NCBI RefSeq assembly: GCF_000210295.1
Contig: NC_026738.1
Location: 682,001-746,000, forward strand
Length of the DNA: 64,000 bases
Source: Trypanosoma brucei gambiense DAL972
Taxonomy: Eukaryota; Euglenozoa; Kinetoplastea; Trypanosomatida; Trypanosomatidae
Direction of reading: 5' to 3'
The notes beneath the pieces were generated by a model. That model made no database searches and was not told where the DNA came from. It worked only from the letters and a program-made list of their open reading frames with translations. Below are positions 9,703 through 19,972 of the stretch, piece after piece (the stretch's first letter is position 1; each line of letters begins with the position of its first letter). The position numbers and the translations under genes are program-made.

Positions 9703-11964
9703 ATGGAGAGAAATACTCCTCGTTACCAGCATCCTCCTTACCGAGGGAGGGCTAGTGTACACTACGGGCAAACGCGACCAACACAGCGGGCACCGCCGCC
9801 ACCCGCAAGGGGCAATGAACCAACCAACCTGGGAGCTGCGGCGGAGTGTTACGGAGTGATGACGCGATACGGTGCTGTACAACACGGAACCCACGCCTCA
9901 GGCGGCCCATCACAACTCGGACAGCAGCTGCGAAGGGAGGGTAACTCCATGCGCTTTAATGACATCGGTGCGAGATTCACCAGAAGTGGGTCAAACGGCG
10001 GTTCTTACGGCGGAGGGTCCGGATATGGCTCTTCTGTGTCGCATAATCCCCCAAGTTTACGTAGGCAAAGCAGTGGGCTTCTATCACGCGACAACTCACT
10101 TTGTGGTCACCTATCCGCTGAAGATGTTGGGTATGGTACTCTTTATCGTCCCAGAAGCTTCTCAAGGGGTTCGCGGTACGGTATGCGCTCATCGTCCCAA
10201 CAAGGAAGCCTTCGTTCCCACAGTGGCGCCGGTGGAGGAGGAAGTTTTGTCAAGAGAAGTAGCTTTCGAAGTAGCCCGAGTCGCTACCCTTGTGGTTCGT
10301 TTCACTGGACTCCTGATGGACCCGCGTCAGCATCGAACAGTGGTGGTAGTTTTTACGGTACGCGTCGCAGGACCTCTGGCGCAGGCGTTTCCAGTGTCCC
10401 TAACCCTGCCCGTTGCGTATACGATATGGGGGGAGCAGTCAGTCGCCGTGGCTCCTTATTGGCCGGTCAGAGTGGCGCAACGCCGAGAGAAGGAGCCTGT
10501 TATGGAATCAATCGGAAGAACAGTATGCGGTTATCGCGTACTAATTCTTGTATGAACGGCTTCTACAGTTATGGCGCCAACGCGTTGGCCTCAAGACGGG
10601 AAATGGGTGGGTATGGCAGCCTTCCTCGGAGCCGCCTGGCGGGGAGGCCCACAGCTCCACCTAATTGGCCAGGTGTCCCAACAAACGCTTCACGCAACCT
10701 GAACCCAATGGGTACAAGACAACCGCAACGTCCGTTAAATGAACCCATCGTACCAGACGATGCTGAAAAGGATGTTCCTGGTCAACTGGTACGGTGTAAC
10801 AGTGAAAAGAAAATCGGTATCTATTTCAAGGACGTACAACCGACGGAGGAGGGGGAGTACAAACAAGGCGACGCGGCGAGTGGACGGAAGTCAAAGGCCT
10901 CCATGTCGTCGTCTGCCGTAACGAATATTCGCACCATTGTACTTCTTGAAGGGGAAGCTGAGGATTCAATTCATGTTGATGGGACGACCATGACGTTACT
11001 TAAGCCGAACAGTGATGAACCGGTAAGGTTTGAAACCAAGGAAATTGTTTATTACGACCCAAACGATTCTAACATCTACATGGACTCTACAGAAGAGCTC
11101 TGTGACACATTCCTCTTGGGTTGTAATATCAGCCTCGTGATGGCCGACGCTCAGTGCCCTGCACAGCAACCTACGCAATGGCATTCATGGAATGTTCTCA
11201 GGCGGTTGATGAGAGATGTATTTGCGCGAATGCCCGACCGCGCGGAGTTGAGGTTATCAATTTCATTGATGGACGATGATAAAGTGATGGATTTACTAGT
11301 GCCCGATCCGCAGTTTGTTAACCTCACCGTCTCCTACTCTCCGTTGTTCGGAAACGTACCCCATGGAATGACATTTGAGGTACTGGACAGTGCGTCGGAG
11401 TTTGGAGGCCTCTTAAAAGTGGCACTCTCAAGGGCTGTTGGTCAAGACAGTGGCGAGTTTGGAATAATTCTTGTGGTGGCAATATTAAAACAAGTTCGTA
11501 AAAACCCCTCAAATCCCAAAGATGAAGAAGATGTTATCCTATCCTCTTTGTTTGCTACGGGGGTGGGTGATGGTGTCGTCCACTACAGTCGTATCCTTGA
11601 CAAAAACCCTGCCGAACCACGTGCCATGTTCCAGTTTGCTGTGGGTGGTCCATCCCAAACGGCTGCTGTCGTCTCCATGGCGGATGATCCCAAAAACTTA
11701 GTGAAAAATCACCAGTTCATGACTACTCTTCAACGACTTGGGAAAATTGAAAATTACACTCTGCGTTTAGGTTCGGTTCGTCGGTTTGTTTCCTACACGA
11801 AGGAGTCGCTGCCGAAGACGCGGATCCACCTCCAGAACCTGCCGGAAGGACCGGAGAAAGAGGCTCTTAAGCGGTCAGTGACGCGGTACGAGAAGATGTT
11901 GGCTGACGCTGAGGCCATGCTTGAGTCACCGGACTGCGCAGCTCCGAAGACATATGTGCGTTAA
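9703..11964 (+). CDS. Protein with disordered Gly/Ser/Arg-rich N-terminus and degenerate kinesin-motor-like domain
   Basis: The protein has 753 residues. Residues 1-400 are low complexity, rich in Gly, Ser, Arg and Tyr, with repeated SYGGGSGYGS-like and RRxSxxS patterns that suggest disorder and many phosphosites. Residues about 407-695 resemble a kinesin motor in order and spacing. A TIVLLEGE strand comes first, then LLGCNISLVMADAQ, which aligns with the kinesin GYNxTIFAYGQTGSGKT segment. LRLSISLMDDDKVMDLLVPD aligns with VSxLEIYNExIxDLL. VGGPSQTAAVVSMADDP and LQRLGKIENY align with the LGGNSKT...SPxD and LRFAxRAKxIxN region. The ATP-binding P-loop and the DLAGSER switch II are not present, so it should not hydrolyse ATP. 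A short helical tail follows. The kinesin relationship is my inference from pattern, not from a search. It could be a non-motor partner of a kinesin or a cytoskeletal scaffold. Confidence 0.75.
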   Translation: MERNTPRYQHPPYRGRASVHYGQTRPTQRAPPPPARGNEPTNLGAAAECYGVMTRYGAVQHGTHASGGPSQLGQQLRREGNSMRFNDIGARFTRSGSNGGSYGGGSGYGSSVSHNPPSLRRQSSGLLSRDNSLCGHLSAEDVGYGTLYRPRSFSRGSRYGMRSSSQQGSLRSHSGAGGGGSFVKRSSFRSSPSRYPCGSFHWTPDGPASASNSGGSFYGTRRRTSGAGVSSVPNPARCVYDMGGAVSRRGSLLAGQSGATPREGACYGINRKNSMRLSRTNSCMNGFYSYGANALASRREMGGYGSLPRSRLAGRPTAPPNWPGVPTNASRNLNPMGTRQPQRPLNEPIVPDDAEKDVPGQLVRCNSEKKIGIYFKDVQPTEEGEYKQGDAASGRKSKASMSSSAVTNIRTIVLLEGEAEDSIHVDGTTMTLLKPNSDEPVRFETKEIVYYDPNDSNIYMDSTEELCDTFLLGCNISLVMADAQCPAQQPTQWHSWNVLRRLMRDVFARMPDRAELRLSISLMDDDKVMDLLVPDPQFVNLTVSYSPLFGNVPHGMTFEVLDSASEFGGLLKVALSRAVGQDSGEFGIILVVAILKQVRKNPSNPKDEEDVILSSLFATGVGDGVVHYSRILDKNPAEPRAMFQFAVGGPSQTAAVVSMADDPKNLVKNHQFMTTLQRLGKIENYTLRLGSVRRFVSYTKESLPKTRIHLQNLPEGPEKEALKRSVTRYEKMLADAEAMLESPDCAAPKTYVR

Positions 11965-14900
11965 GAGGCACAGTTAGTATGTTTGCATCGTCTAAACTTA
12001 TCCTTCCTTTGTTTATGTGTTAAGTTGCACTTTACTCAAACTCTCCAGATATATTTACATACGAGTGTGCGTTTCTCCGGTTGTTTATTGTATCAGAGGG
12101 CCACTTTTTAAAAATTTCTCAGATAGCGGACGCATTTCTATTCAACGGTTAACATCCTTTTGTTTACCCTTTCAGTATATATTTATTTGTTTTTATTTTC
12201 TTTATATGATAAAGTATGTGTTTATATATAATAATGGGAGTGGACCTTAAGAGGCCGTTCCACCTTTCCTGAAGTTAACTTAAGTGTGAGGAGGAGGAGG
12301 AGGAGAAGTCCGATTGGTGCCTTAACTTCTCATTGTTACTTATCTATTAAGTTGTTACAAACTTCTTAAAATGAGGATGATGACTATCACCTCATTTTAT
12401 TTGTTTGTAATAACCGGTGATGGGAACACTAAAAGTGCACCAAACAGCAGCAAGAAAGGGCTTTTACCTGTGTGATTGGATGGATGAAAGGAACATCTTT
12501 TTTTTTTTTTTGGGGGGGGGGAGGTGGTGGTGGGAAGTAGAAGTGACAGACGCATTTATTTATTTATTTTTTATTTCGTGTGTTTCGGCAACATTTACTC
12601 GGAAATAGATTGTTTCGAATCACTTTCCGCCTTTGCTCACATCTTGTTTTAAGTAAATGTGGCACTAACCCGCGTTGTTTTGTCTATTGGCTCGCATATT
12701 TGTGTTTGTGATTTTTTCCGGTTTACCCTTATGCTTGTTATCCGTAGTGGGTGCTGCGCCCTAAATTTTTAATTTCCGTTTCACAACCTTGTTACCTTTC
12801 CCCCCAGATCTAATTTACACTTCCGCCTTTCTCATGAATCCCTGTCGTCTATATATATATAACACCGTTTTATTTTGTTCTTATTTGCTGGGAATTTCAC
12901 GTAAATAGCAACACAGTGTGAGCCATATTTGTTTTCCTCTGTATACTTACCTTTTTCTCCCCCTCCCAGATATTTACATCTCTACTTATCATCATTTTCT
13001 TTGTTGTATTTTGTCATTGCTCAATGCGGGTGTTTTTTTTTTTTGGCTTTTAGGGAGTATCTTCCGTCAGATCCTTTATTGTGTTGTTACCCTTTTAACC
13101 CTCTACTCCCTTCACATTATTGTTGTTTCTTTTTTTTTATTATCAAAAATAAAAATAAAAATAATAATTACCATTATTATTATTATTGTTGTTGTTTTAT
13201 TGATTCTTCATTCCCGTTACTAGCGCTTATAATGTTATTGTTGTTTTTGTTTGTTAGTGTCTTTGTGATGATGCACTTACATGTAGGTGAACAAAGCGTC
13301 TGTGTATGGGCGGGAGGGAAATGTTCAATGTATTTTTGAGTATTTTTTTTTCCTTTTGCCAGTTTCCCACCTGTTAGTTTAGTTCGCTAATTCTGTTTTC
13401 TTTTTTTTGTTTTGCACCTAATAGTACAGCATAAAGAAAGAACCTCTCAATGTCTGTACGTTTGAGTGTTTGTAAGTGCCCGTTCATCCCTTTATCTCTT
13501 CTTCCTTTTTATGCAATGGGTGTGCGAGTAGGCAGATAAATAAATAAAAATATATATATTATATGCAGGAAAAAGACAATAACAATAATAATAATAAAGA
13601 AGGGAAGATATGGGATATGGGATGAAAAGAAAGAAAGAAAGGGAGAAATAATGAGAAAGAGATGGATGGTAAGAGTGAGAGGGAGTGACATTTTATTGTG
13701 GTGTCACTTGATATAATAAAAGGAAAAGTACGTAAGAGGTAAAAGGGAGTAATATATTATTGTGCATGAAAGTGAAGGTCAAGAGATAAAAAAGCAATTT
13801 GCGGAATAATTCACGCGCATTTAAAAAAAAACGCAATGAGACGTTGAGTTTCTGTTTCTGTTTTTATGTGCGTTCCAACGGATCCATTCGTTTCGCCTAT
13901 TTGGTTCTTTTTTTTTTTTTTAAATAGATTTAACAACTTCGTGTCCTTTGTGTGCATCTGCTCTTTTTTTTTTTTTAATGTCTTTTCTATTTTTCCCCCG
14001 TCTTTCCTTTCGCTCTCTTCGCATGTTTCTTCTTATTTCAGCACCCCATTTTCGTTGGTACTCGTGTTTTGACGGTGGGAAAAGTTTTACTTAATTTTCC
14101 GTACGTGTTATGTTATTTGCGGGTGTTTTGTAACTCGTTTCCATATTTCAGAGTACAAATTCGTTCTTATCGTTAATATTAAACAAAAAGAAAAATTCCT
14201 TTCTCTTTTAGTGGACTGAAGTTGTCGACATTGTTAAATCTCGTTTTCTTTATTAAAATTGTTACGCGCGGTTCTTCTCTTACCTTTCCCAACTCCATTT
14301 CCTTTTCTCTTATTTTTTTTAATTGTAATTTCCATTCACTCTATACTTATTATTGAATTGTTGGCGCGCTATGATTTATTATTATTATTATGATTTATTA
14401 TTATTATTATTATTGCTACTACCTTTTCTCTATAGAAGAGGGACAAATATTTTGTTACTTTATGTTATGTTTGTCCAATTGTCCGCTTCGTGCGTTTGCA
14501 TTGTTTGAATGAATGATATAAAAGTTACTATATATATATATATATATATGAAATGGGAGCTAGTGGAATAAAGCAAAATAAGGAAGATGTTTTTTCCTTG
14601 GGGGAGAAAAGACGTTGTAGTCGTGTTTTTGTTCTAATATGTTTATTTCCCCCCTTTCCACTTCCTTTTTTCTTCACCGTTTTACCCTTTAATCTATTTC
14701 CCCCTTCTTTCTTCGGAATATATATATATATAATACCAATTATAAGTGAACGAAACGATTTTCCATCATCATTTCTTCTCTTGTCATTTTTATGTTATTC
14801 CTTATCATTGGCATCGGTTACTTTTTTATTATTTCTTCTTTTTCCTTGTATGATTTACTTCCACCGTTTCTATTTACATCATTGATCGATCCATCTTTTT

Positions 14901-15579
14901 TTTTTTTTTTACTTTCCTTCCTAATCCCAAGCATTCTCGATAGATTTTTTTTTTTCGTTAATACGGTATGCAGGTAAGCAACCGAATACTAGTGTGCATT
15001 TTTGGGCATGTCTGAGCAAAGTTTCCTCTCTTTTTTTCTTTTTGTATATGTTTATGGAAATGTATTCGGTGGAATGTGAGCCTGCGGTACGATAAGAAAA
15101 GGTAAAAAGAAAAAAAGGCAGCAAAGGAACTGAAAGGAGGAAAACAGTATTAAAATAAAAAAAAAAAAGAAGTATCAAAGAAAACGGTGAGAACCATTTA
15201 AGATAAAGAAAAAAAATAGAAATGGATGAATTACGCGAAGGACAGGCGCGAGGTCAGACGAATGATGTGAGCCAATGCGTTTATGTGTTACGGCTTTCCC
15301 CTAGCCCTTCTCATCTTTTCAAGGCAAAAATCATGAACAACGAAGGAGGAATATGGATGCGTATTGTTCGTACTATTATCATGATGATGATGATGATGAT
15401 TATCATTATTATTATTGTTGTGGTTGTTTTCATTATTTGTTTGATTCTCTTTGCATTTCTCCTCTGTTTGTCTACGCGAATAACCGAATAAAAAGGTACG
15501 GGATCGGTTGTATGGTTAGGACTGGAATAAAAGCAGGAACACAAAGGGGCTTTGAAGAATAGAAAAAGGAAGTAAAAAG
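11965..15579. other. Long gene-free low-complexity region
   Basis: This 3.6-kb spacer contains GGA repeats (12291-12307), a T12/G10 run (about 12498-12522), ATT/TTA arrays (13170-13200, 14376-14415), a TA run (14529-14549), several T12-T14 runs and an ATG/ATT array (about 15378-15410). Open frames on both strands (for example 12918-13223 and 15222-15491) are made of these simple repeats and look non-coding. No tRNA or snoRNA was recognised. Confidence 0.55.
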
Positions 15580-16785
15580 ATGTCTCAGGTTGGTAATGCT
15601 GAGCTAAAAAGCAAAGATGCACGTACATTTGCCGTGAATTTCGCTGAAGTGGGAATATGTCCAAAGAGTGGAGTACCGATTCGACTCTGTTACCAAACCT
15701 TTGGTGAGCCCGCAGCCCCAAACGGCGCTGTTCTTCTTATTATGGGATTAGCATTATCACAACAACTGTGGGATGTAAAATTTTGCATGCGTTTAGCTTC
15801 ATGTGGTTACTACGTTATCCGTTTTGACAATCGAGATATTGGTAAGAGCACAATTTTGGTAGGTAGAAAAGTTCTCCCTTCCGGAACTACTGAAAGTTCG
15901 GATGAGGGTGATATTTGGGAAGATAGCAACTTTTTATCGCACAGCCCTCCAGAAGGAGGTGCTGATGGAAGTAAAAGCTGTATGTACATTCAGTTGGCAC
16001 ACGCAGGCATTGCAGCTAATGGCCATCGTAAGTTTCAGGAGGTGTATTCCCTTGAGGATATGGCGAAGGATAGCGTAGGGTTGTTAGATGTATTGAAGAT
16101 TTCTAGGGCTCACATTGTTGGCATGTGTATGGGTGGGATGATCGCACAAATTATTGCTATTCAATACCCGAATCGTGTTGAAAGTCTCTCTCTGATTTCC
16201 ACACACAGCAGCTCACCTTTATTATCATCTCCATCTCTGCGCGTGATGATCGGAGTCGCTACATTTGCTATCCGTTGCGTTCGAAAAGGCGTTGCAATCC
16301 CATTATCAGATTCTATGGCGGAAAAGCAGGGGCGTAAGCCACTGACATCAAGGGAAAAGGATGACCTCGCACAGGTTCTTGCACAGTTTGTCACATCCTT
16401 TGCTAGCGGCAAAGAATCGGCATTTCCTATCGATCACAAAGCGTTACTGCGGCAGACGCGCCGCATTGTGCATTGGAGCGAAGATTTCAGCGGATTCGCC
16501 CGTCAGTACGTTGCAATGATTAAGGCCCCATGTCGCGTATCTCAACTGAGAGGTCTTAGCGTTCCTTGTGTTGTTATTCACGGGACAGATGATTTATTAG
16601 TACCTTATCGAAACGGAAAGAAGCTTGCCGATGTCATTCCTGGTTCGAAATTAGTTGGTATTGAAGGACTAGGACACATACTGCACCCCCTCTCCCGCGA
16701 GCGAATAATCGGTGCCCTGGTGGAAAACATGGGTCAATCAACAAACGCTCTTTCCCGTAGTGGTGCCGTTGCGGCCAAACTTTGA
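15580..16785 (+). CDS. Alpha/beta hydrolase, paralogue 1, Cys at the nucleophile position
   Basis: This 401-residue protein belongs to the alpha/beta hydrolase fold. Seen in order are the strand and oxyanion-loop region (VLLIMGLALSQQLWD), FDNRDIGKST, the nucleophile elbow GMCMGG (residues 181-186), the acid motif VIHGTDDLLVPY and the catalytic His in GLGHILHP. The elbow normally reads GxSxG; here the nucleophile is Cys183 (TGT at 16126-16128). A Ser/Gly/Asp-rich insertion of about 50 residues after FDNRDIGKST is absent from the neighbouring paralogue. It lies about 670 nt upstream of a shorter paralogue that keeps Ser. Substrate is unknown. Cys-nucleophile hydrolases such as dienelactone hydrolase exist, so activity is possible. 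Confidence 0.85.
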   Translation: MSQVGNAELKSKDARTFAVNFAEVGICPKSGVPIRLCYQTFGEPAAPNGAVLLIMGLALSQQLWDVKFCMRLASCGYYVIRFDNRDIGKSTILVGRKVLPSGTTESSDEGDIWEDSNFLSHSPPEGGADGSKSCMYIQLAHAGIAANGHRKFQEVYSLEDMAKDSVGLLDVLKISRAHIVGMCMGGMIAQIIAIQYPNRVESLSLISTHSSSPLLSSPSLRVMIGVATFAIRCVRKGVAIPLSDSMAEKQGRKPLTSREKDDLAQVLAQFVTSFASGKESAFPIDHKALLRQTRRIVHWSEDFSGFARQYVAMIKAPCRVSQLRGLSVPCVVIHGTDDLLVPYRNGKKLADVIPGSKLVGIEGLGHILHPLSRERIIGALVENMGQSTNALSRSGAVAAKL

Positions 16786-16957
16786 ACCAACTTAGCGTTA
16801 CTCATAACTAGCAGTTGTATGCAGTTCACCACTCCTCTTCCCCTTCCGTTCCCTGAAGTTATTAGTGTGGGGAGGAGGTCCCAAGTTATATGCACGACGG
16901 CGGACGGTTGAGCGCATAAATGACATGGTAAGCGTGTGAAATCAACGGAAACGATGA

Positions 16958-17046
<89 letters not shown>

Positions 17047-17459
17047 AGGATACTCGTATGTCAACTCCGTCTAGACTAGGGAGTCTTAGTTATGTCGCAT
17101 GCCCCCCTGTTTAAACTTCTGTATTTTTTTTGTTTTTTTGGTGCCAAAGCTATGTGGGGCGTGACCGCGTCGACATTAATGCATTCAGGTACCGCACATT
17201 TACTAAATAACTCTGAGTTCTTGACCATAGTTGCCACAGATTCCCTTATACTTTAGTTTGTTCACAGAACTCTCTTGTGTTGTTTAATATTGCGTCGGAT
17301 CTTGTATTATTACCTTCTTCGCTTTCAGCTATTAAATAGTTCGTTTCTACACACACTAACCAAAAGTTAACGGAATCAAACTTTTGGGTACTGTTTTACG
17401 ACCTTGAATTGGTTGATGAATAGTGAAGAATACTGGTACATGAGTTGTACAAACGGGAG
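16786..17459. other. Intergenic region with GT microsatellite
   Basis: This 674-nt spacer separates the two hydrolase paralogues. Its main content is the GT tract listed below. The rest is ordinary UTR-like sequence with a T-rich stretch near 17126 and no gene. Confidence 0.6.
16962..17045 (+). repeat. (TG)42 dinucleotide microsatellite
   Basis: An uninterrupted 84-nt alternating TG tract, the longest simple repeat in the window. It lies between the two hydrolase genes, in the 3' UTR of the first or 5' region of the second. Such alternating purine-pyrimidine tracts can adopt Z-DNA and vary in length between isolates. Confidence 0.95.
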
Positions 17460-18398
17460 ATGTTGACTACGACTGACACTATTGTTAAGGTTGGGAAATG
17501 CGCTAGCACTGGGGAGGACATTTCATTATCTTACGATACCTTTGGCAATTCAAAAGACCCGTGTTTACTTCTTGTGGTGGGTCTCGCTGGTGTTGGGCGG
17601 GTTTGGCGTGATGCTTTCTGTGAGATGATTGCGAAAAAAGGTTTCTACGTGGTGCGGTACGACAATCGCGATGTTGGGTTGTCAACTCATTTGGACAATC
17701 AACCCACTCCTAACGTCATGCAGTGTTTACTTCCACAGTTTCTCTCATTTTTGAGAAAAGTGCCGTATACGCTGGAGGATATGGCAGCTGATGGGATGAA
17801 TCTTTTGACTGCTCTCGGTATTGAAAGAGCGCATGTGGTGGGTTCCAGTATGGGTGGCATGATTGCACAAATTATGGCTATCAAGTACCCGAGTCGTGTA
17901 CGAAGCCTTGGCATCATATACTCTCACACGGGCTCTAGTAAACGAGTTCCGGAAACATTTTCCACAAAGTTGCTGTTTATGAAAAAACCAAAAAGCTCGG
18001 CGCTGGAGGATGTGGTTGATTTCAAGTGTGCACTCGCCCACCACTTCCGTGGCCCCGGGTATAACGTAGATGAAGAGGAATTCAGGAAGTTAGCAAAAGA
18101 ACAGCTTGAACGCGCAAATGATTACCCACAGGGAATGTTGCGGCAATTGGCTGCTATTTTGTCAGCTAAGAGCCGTGAGGAGTGTTTGAAAACCATCACC
18201 ATCCCCACATTGATCATTCATGGTATGCTAGACGAAGTTGTGCCGTACCAAAATGGACTTCAGATTGCTGAAGCTGTCGGCCCGGCAGCAAAACTTGTGA
18301 TTTACCCGCGTATGGGACACGAGATACCGGTTGAACTAATGCCTTCAATTTCGCAAGAAATTGCCGATAACTGTGGACGGGAACTGACTCTGGCTTAA
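17460..18398 (+). CDS. Alpha/beta hydrolase, paralogue 2, canonical Ser nucleophile
   Basis: This 312-residue alpha/beta hydrolase is a compact relative of the preceding gene. The open frame runs back to a TTG at 17445, but the first ATG is at 17460. It shows LLLVVGLAGVGRVW, RYDNRDVGLST, the nucleophile elbow GSSMGG (Ser130), the acid motif IIHGMLDEVVPY and the catalytic His in RMGHEIP. Ser, Asp and His are all present, so it is predicted to be active. It is closest in pattern to bacterial-type lactonase/esterase members (MhpC-like). Substrate and location are unknown, and no signal peptide is seen. Shared motifs DNRD and GGMIAQI.AI.YP show that it and its neighbour arose by tandem duplication. 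Confidence 0.85.
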   Translation: MLTTTDTIVKVGKCASTGEDISLSYDTFGNSKDPCLLLVVGLAGVGRVWRDAFCEMIAKKGFYVVRYDNRDVGLSTHLDNQPTPNVMQCLLPQFLSFLRKVPYTLEDMAADGMNLLTALGIERAHVVGSSMGGMIAQIMAIKYPSRVRSLGIIYSHTGSSKRVPETFSTKLLFMKKPKSSALEDVVDFKCALAHHFRGPGYNVDEEEFRKLAKEQLERANDYPQGMLRQLAAILSAKSREECLKTITIPTLIIHGMLDEVVPYQNGLQIAEAVGPAAKLVIYPRMGHEIPVELMPSISQEIADNCGRELTLA

Positions 18399-18946
18399 CG
18401 CACGGAATATGCAACTGGAGAAGTAGCTATTATTGACGGCATTGCATTGCATTGTTTTCTTTTTGTTTTTATTATTAACTCAATGTCTTTCCAGGTGCTA
18501 ACTACGGATTTCATTGGGTTCTGCTGTCCGTTTTCCAAAATTAGGGACTGGTTGTCAAAGCAAAAAAAAAAGGAAAAGAGAAGCGATACCAGGGAGAAGA
18601 AAACGATTAACAAACAGGTAAACATGAAAGTGCTAACATGGGGATGGGAAATGAGAGGTAATTCGTCTCTTTTTTTTTTTTCCTGTTTAAAGGCTTTCAA
18701 TTTGTCTTTTTTTTTTGTGTGTGTTTTGATTTTTGGTGCTGACTGTGCGAAACTCGCACCTATCTGCTTCTCTTTTTCTCAAAAGTCTGTAGATAGATAA
18801 ACTGGTTTTGAAAATAGAAAAAGGAAAAGAAGAAGGGGAAGAGGAAATTGTAAAGCAAACAAACAAAGAAACAAAGAAAGGAAGTAGGAGGGAGGGAGGG
18901 AGAGAAGAAGAAAAAGTGAGTGAGTGTGACGTGTGTTTAATTTGTT
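18399..18946. other. Intergenic region, no gene
   Basis: This 548-nt spacer has alternating A-rich and T-rich stretches (T12 near 18669, A/G-rich from 18805 to 18920) leading to the PLAC8-like gene. No coding signal is seen. Confidence 0.55.
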
Positions 18947-19972
18947 ATGCGATCACCGAACGGATCTGTAGGGGGCCGCCCCTTCGGTTACTCGCATAAT
19001 GGACCGGAGCGGGGGGAAGAGGGTGAAGAAATGGAAAATGTCAGTGAGAGAATTGACGCCGAGTCGGATTATGGAGATAGTCTCAACAACAGGCGGTTTC
19101 GTCCACCACCACCACCACCACCTCCACCTCCATTTGAAAGCAGGGAAGGAAGTCCGGAATCGACCAACTCGAATGGACGTCAACAGTTGCAAGTTGTGTC
19201 TGTTGGTGTATTAAATGTGCAACACGACGTGTCGGGTATGCCGCTGGCGGGGCGTGATGGGACGCCAAGGTCAGTTCCACAAAGTGAATTAACAAAAAGA
19301 AAGATGCAAGGGGAAGCGCAACTGCGGTATGAGTACTACAATCGTCCCAGGCTTACCGTAACTTCACGGCCTCGTATTGTTGCGGCTCCCATGTTAGACC
19401 GTTCCGATTGGAATCAACCACTTTTTACACTGTGCTTTTGCTTATATGGTAATGAGAGACCGGAAGCGCCATTGGATGATGAGTTCAATTCACCAGAAAG
19501 TTCCGCAACCCCGCGAAGAAAACATTACCCACATTCTCCGTCCAACTCCGGGAACTCGTCTATTTTGGGGCATTTCTGCTGGCGTATGTTTTGCTTGCGG
19601 TGTAGTGTAGCCGACCAGATGCGTCTCCTTGCAATTGAGGAGGACGAACGCGGTTATGAACCGCTTAACTTTTGCTGTGAAGGGTTTTTTGGAAGCAGAA
19701 TGTCGCTACCTCGTGCATTCTGGACAATGTGCATATGTGATATCCTCACTGGAGGTTCGCCTTGTGGTTGCTTTTATCACGGTTTGGGGACCGCACTTTA
19801 CGGTTGTCGATTACGTTATCTCGTCCGTTGCCGTTACCGTCTTCAGGGAATTGTTTTGTCTGACTTCATTCATATGTTATGCTGCCCTTTGCTTAGTGTG
19901 GATCAGCAGGGGGCGGAAATGTTAGCTAATGGACTTGTAGAACCCCGTGAATTTGGCAAGTTCATGTTATGA
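18947..19972 (+). CDS. PLAC8-like Cys-rich protein with polyproline N-terminus
   Basis: This 341-residue protein has a hydrophilic N-terminal half with a run of ten Pro (about residues 53-62) and a Cys-rich C-terminal half. The segment from about residue 180 contains CFCLYG, HFCWRMFCLRC, CCEGFFG and CGCFYHGLGTALYGCR. It ends with LRYLVRCRYRLQGIVLSD and HMLCCPLLSVDQQGAEM. The last part matches the PLAC8 pattern of a GLR-x-R-x-RY-x-I-x-G-x-x-x-D block followed by a CC-P-x-x-x-x-Q block. PLAC8 proteins (plant FW2.2/PCR, animal cornifelin) are membrane-associated and linked to metal transport or cell size; role here is unknown. An alternative start is Met29 at 19031. The call rests on the C-terminal pattern only. 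Confidence 0.75.
   Translation: MRSPNGSVGGRPFGYSHNGPERGEEGEEMENVSERIDAESDYGDSLNNRRFRPPPPPPPPPPFESREGSPESTNSNGRQQLQVVSVGVLNVQHDVSGMPLAGRDGTPRSVPQSELTKRKMQGEAQLRYEYYNRPRLTVTSRPRIVAAPMLDRSDWNQPLFTLCFCLYGNERPEAPLDDEFNSPESSATPRRKHYPHSPSNSGNSSILGHFCWRMFCLRCSVADQMRLLAIEEDERGYEPLNFCCEGFFGSRMSLPRAFWTMCICDILTGGSPCGCFYHGLGTALYGCRLRYLVRCRYRLQGIVLSDFIHMLCCPLLSVDQQGAEMLANGLVEPREFGKFML

Noticed and set aside
12918..13223. 101-codon hydrophobic frame that could be read as a membrane protein
   Set aside because: The hydrophobicity comes from T-rich and ATT-repeat DNA; similar frames occur in all low-complexity spacers.
15222..15491. 89-codon ATG frame ending in a strongly hydrophobic Met/Ile/Val segment
   Set aside because: The hydrophobic part is a translation of an ATG/ATT/GTT simple repeat in the spacer before the hydrolase gene; no other support.
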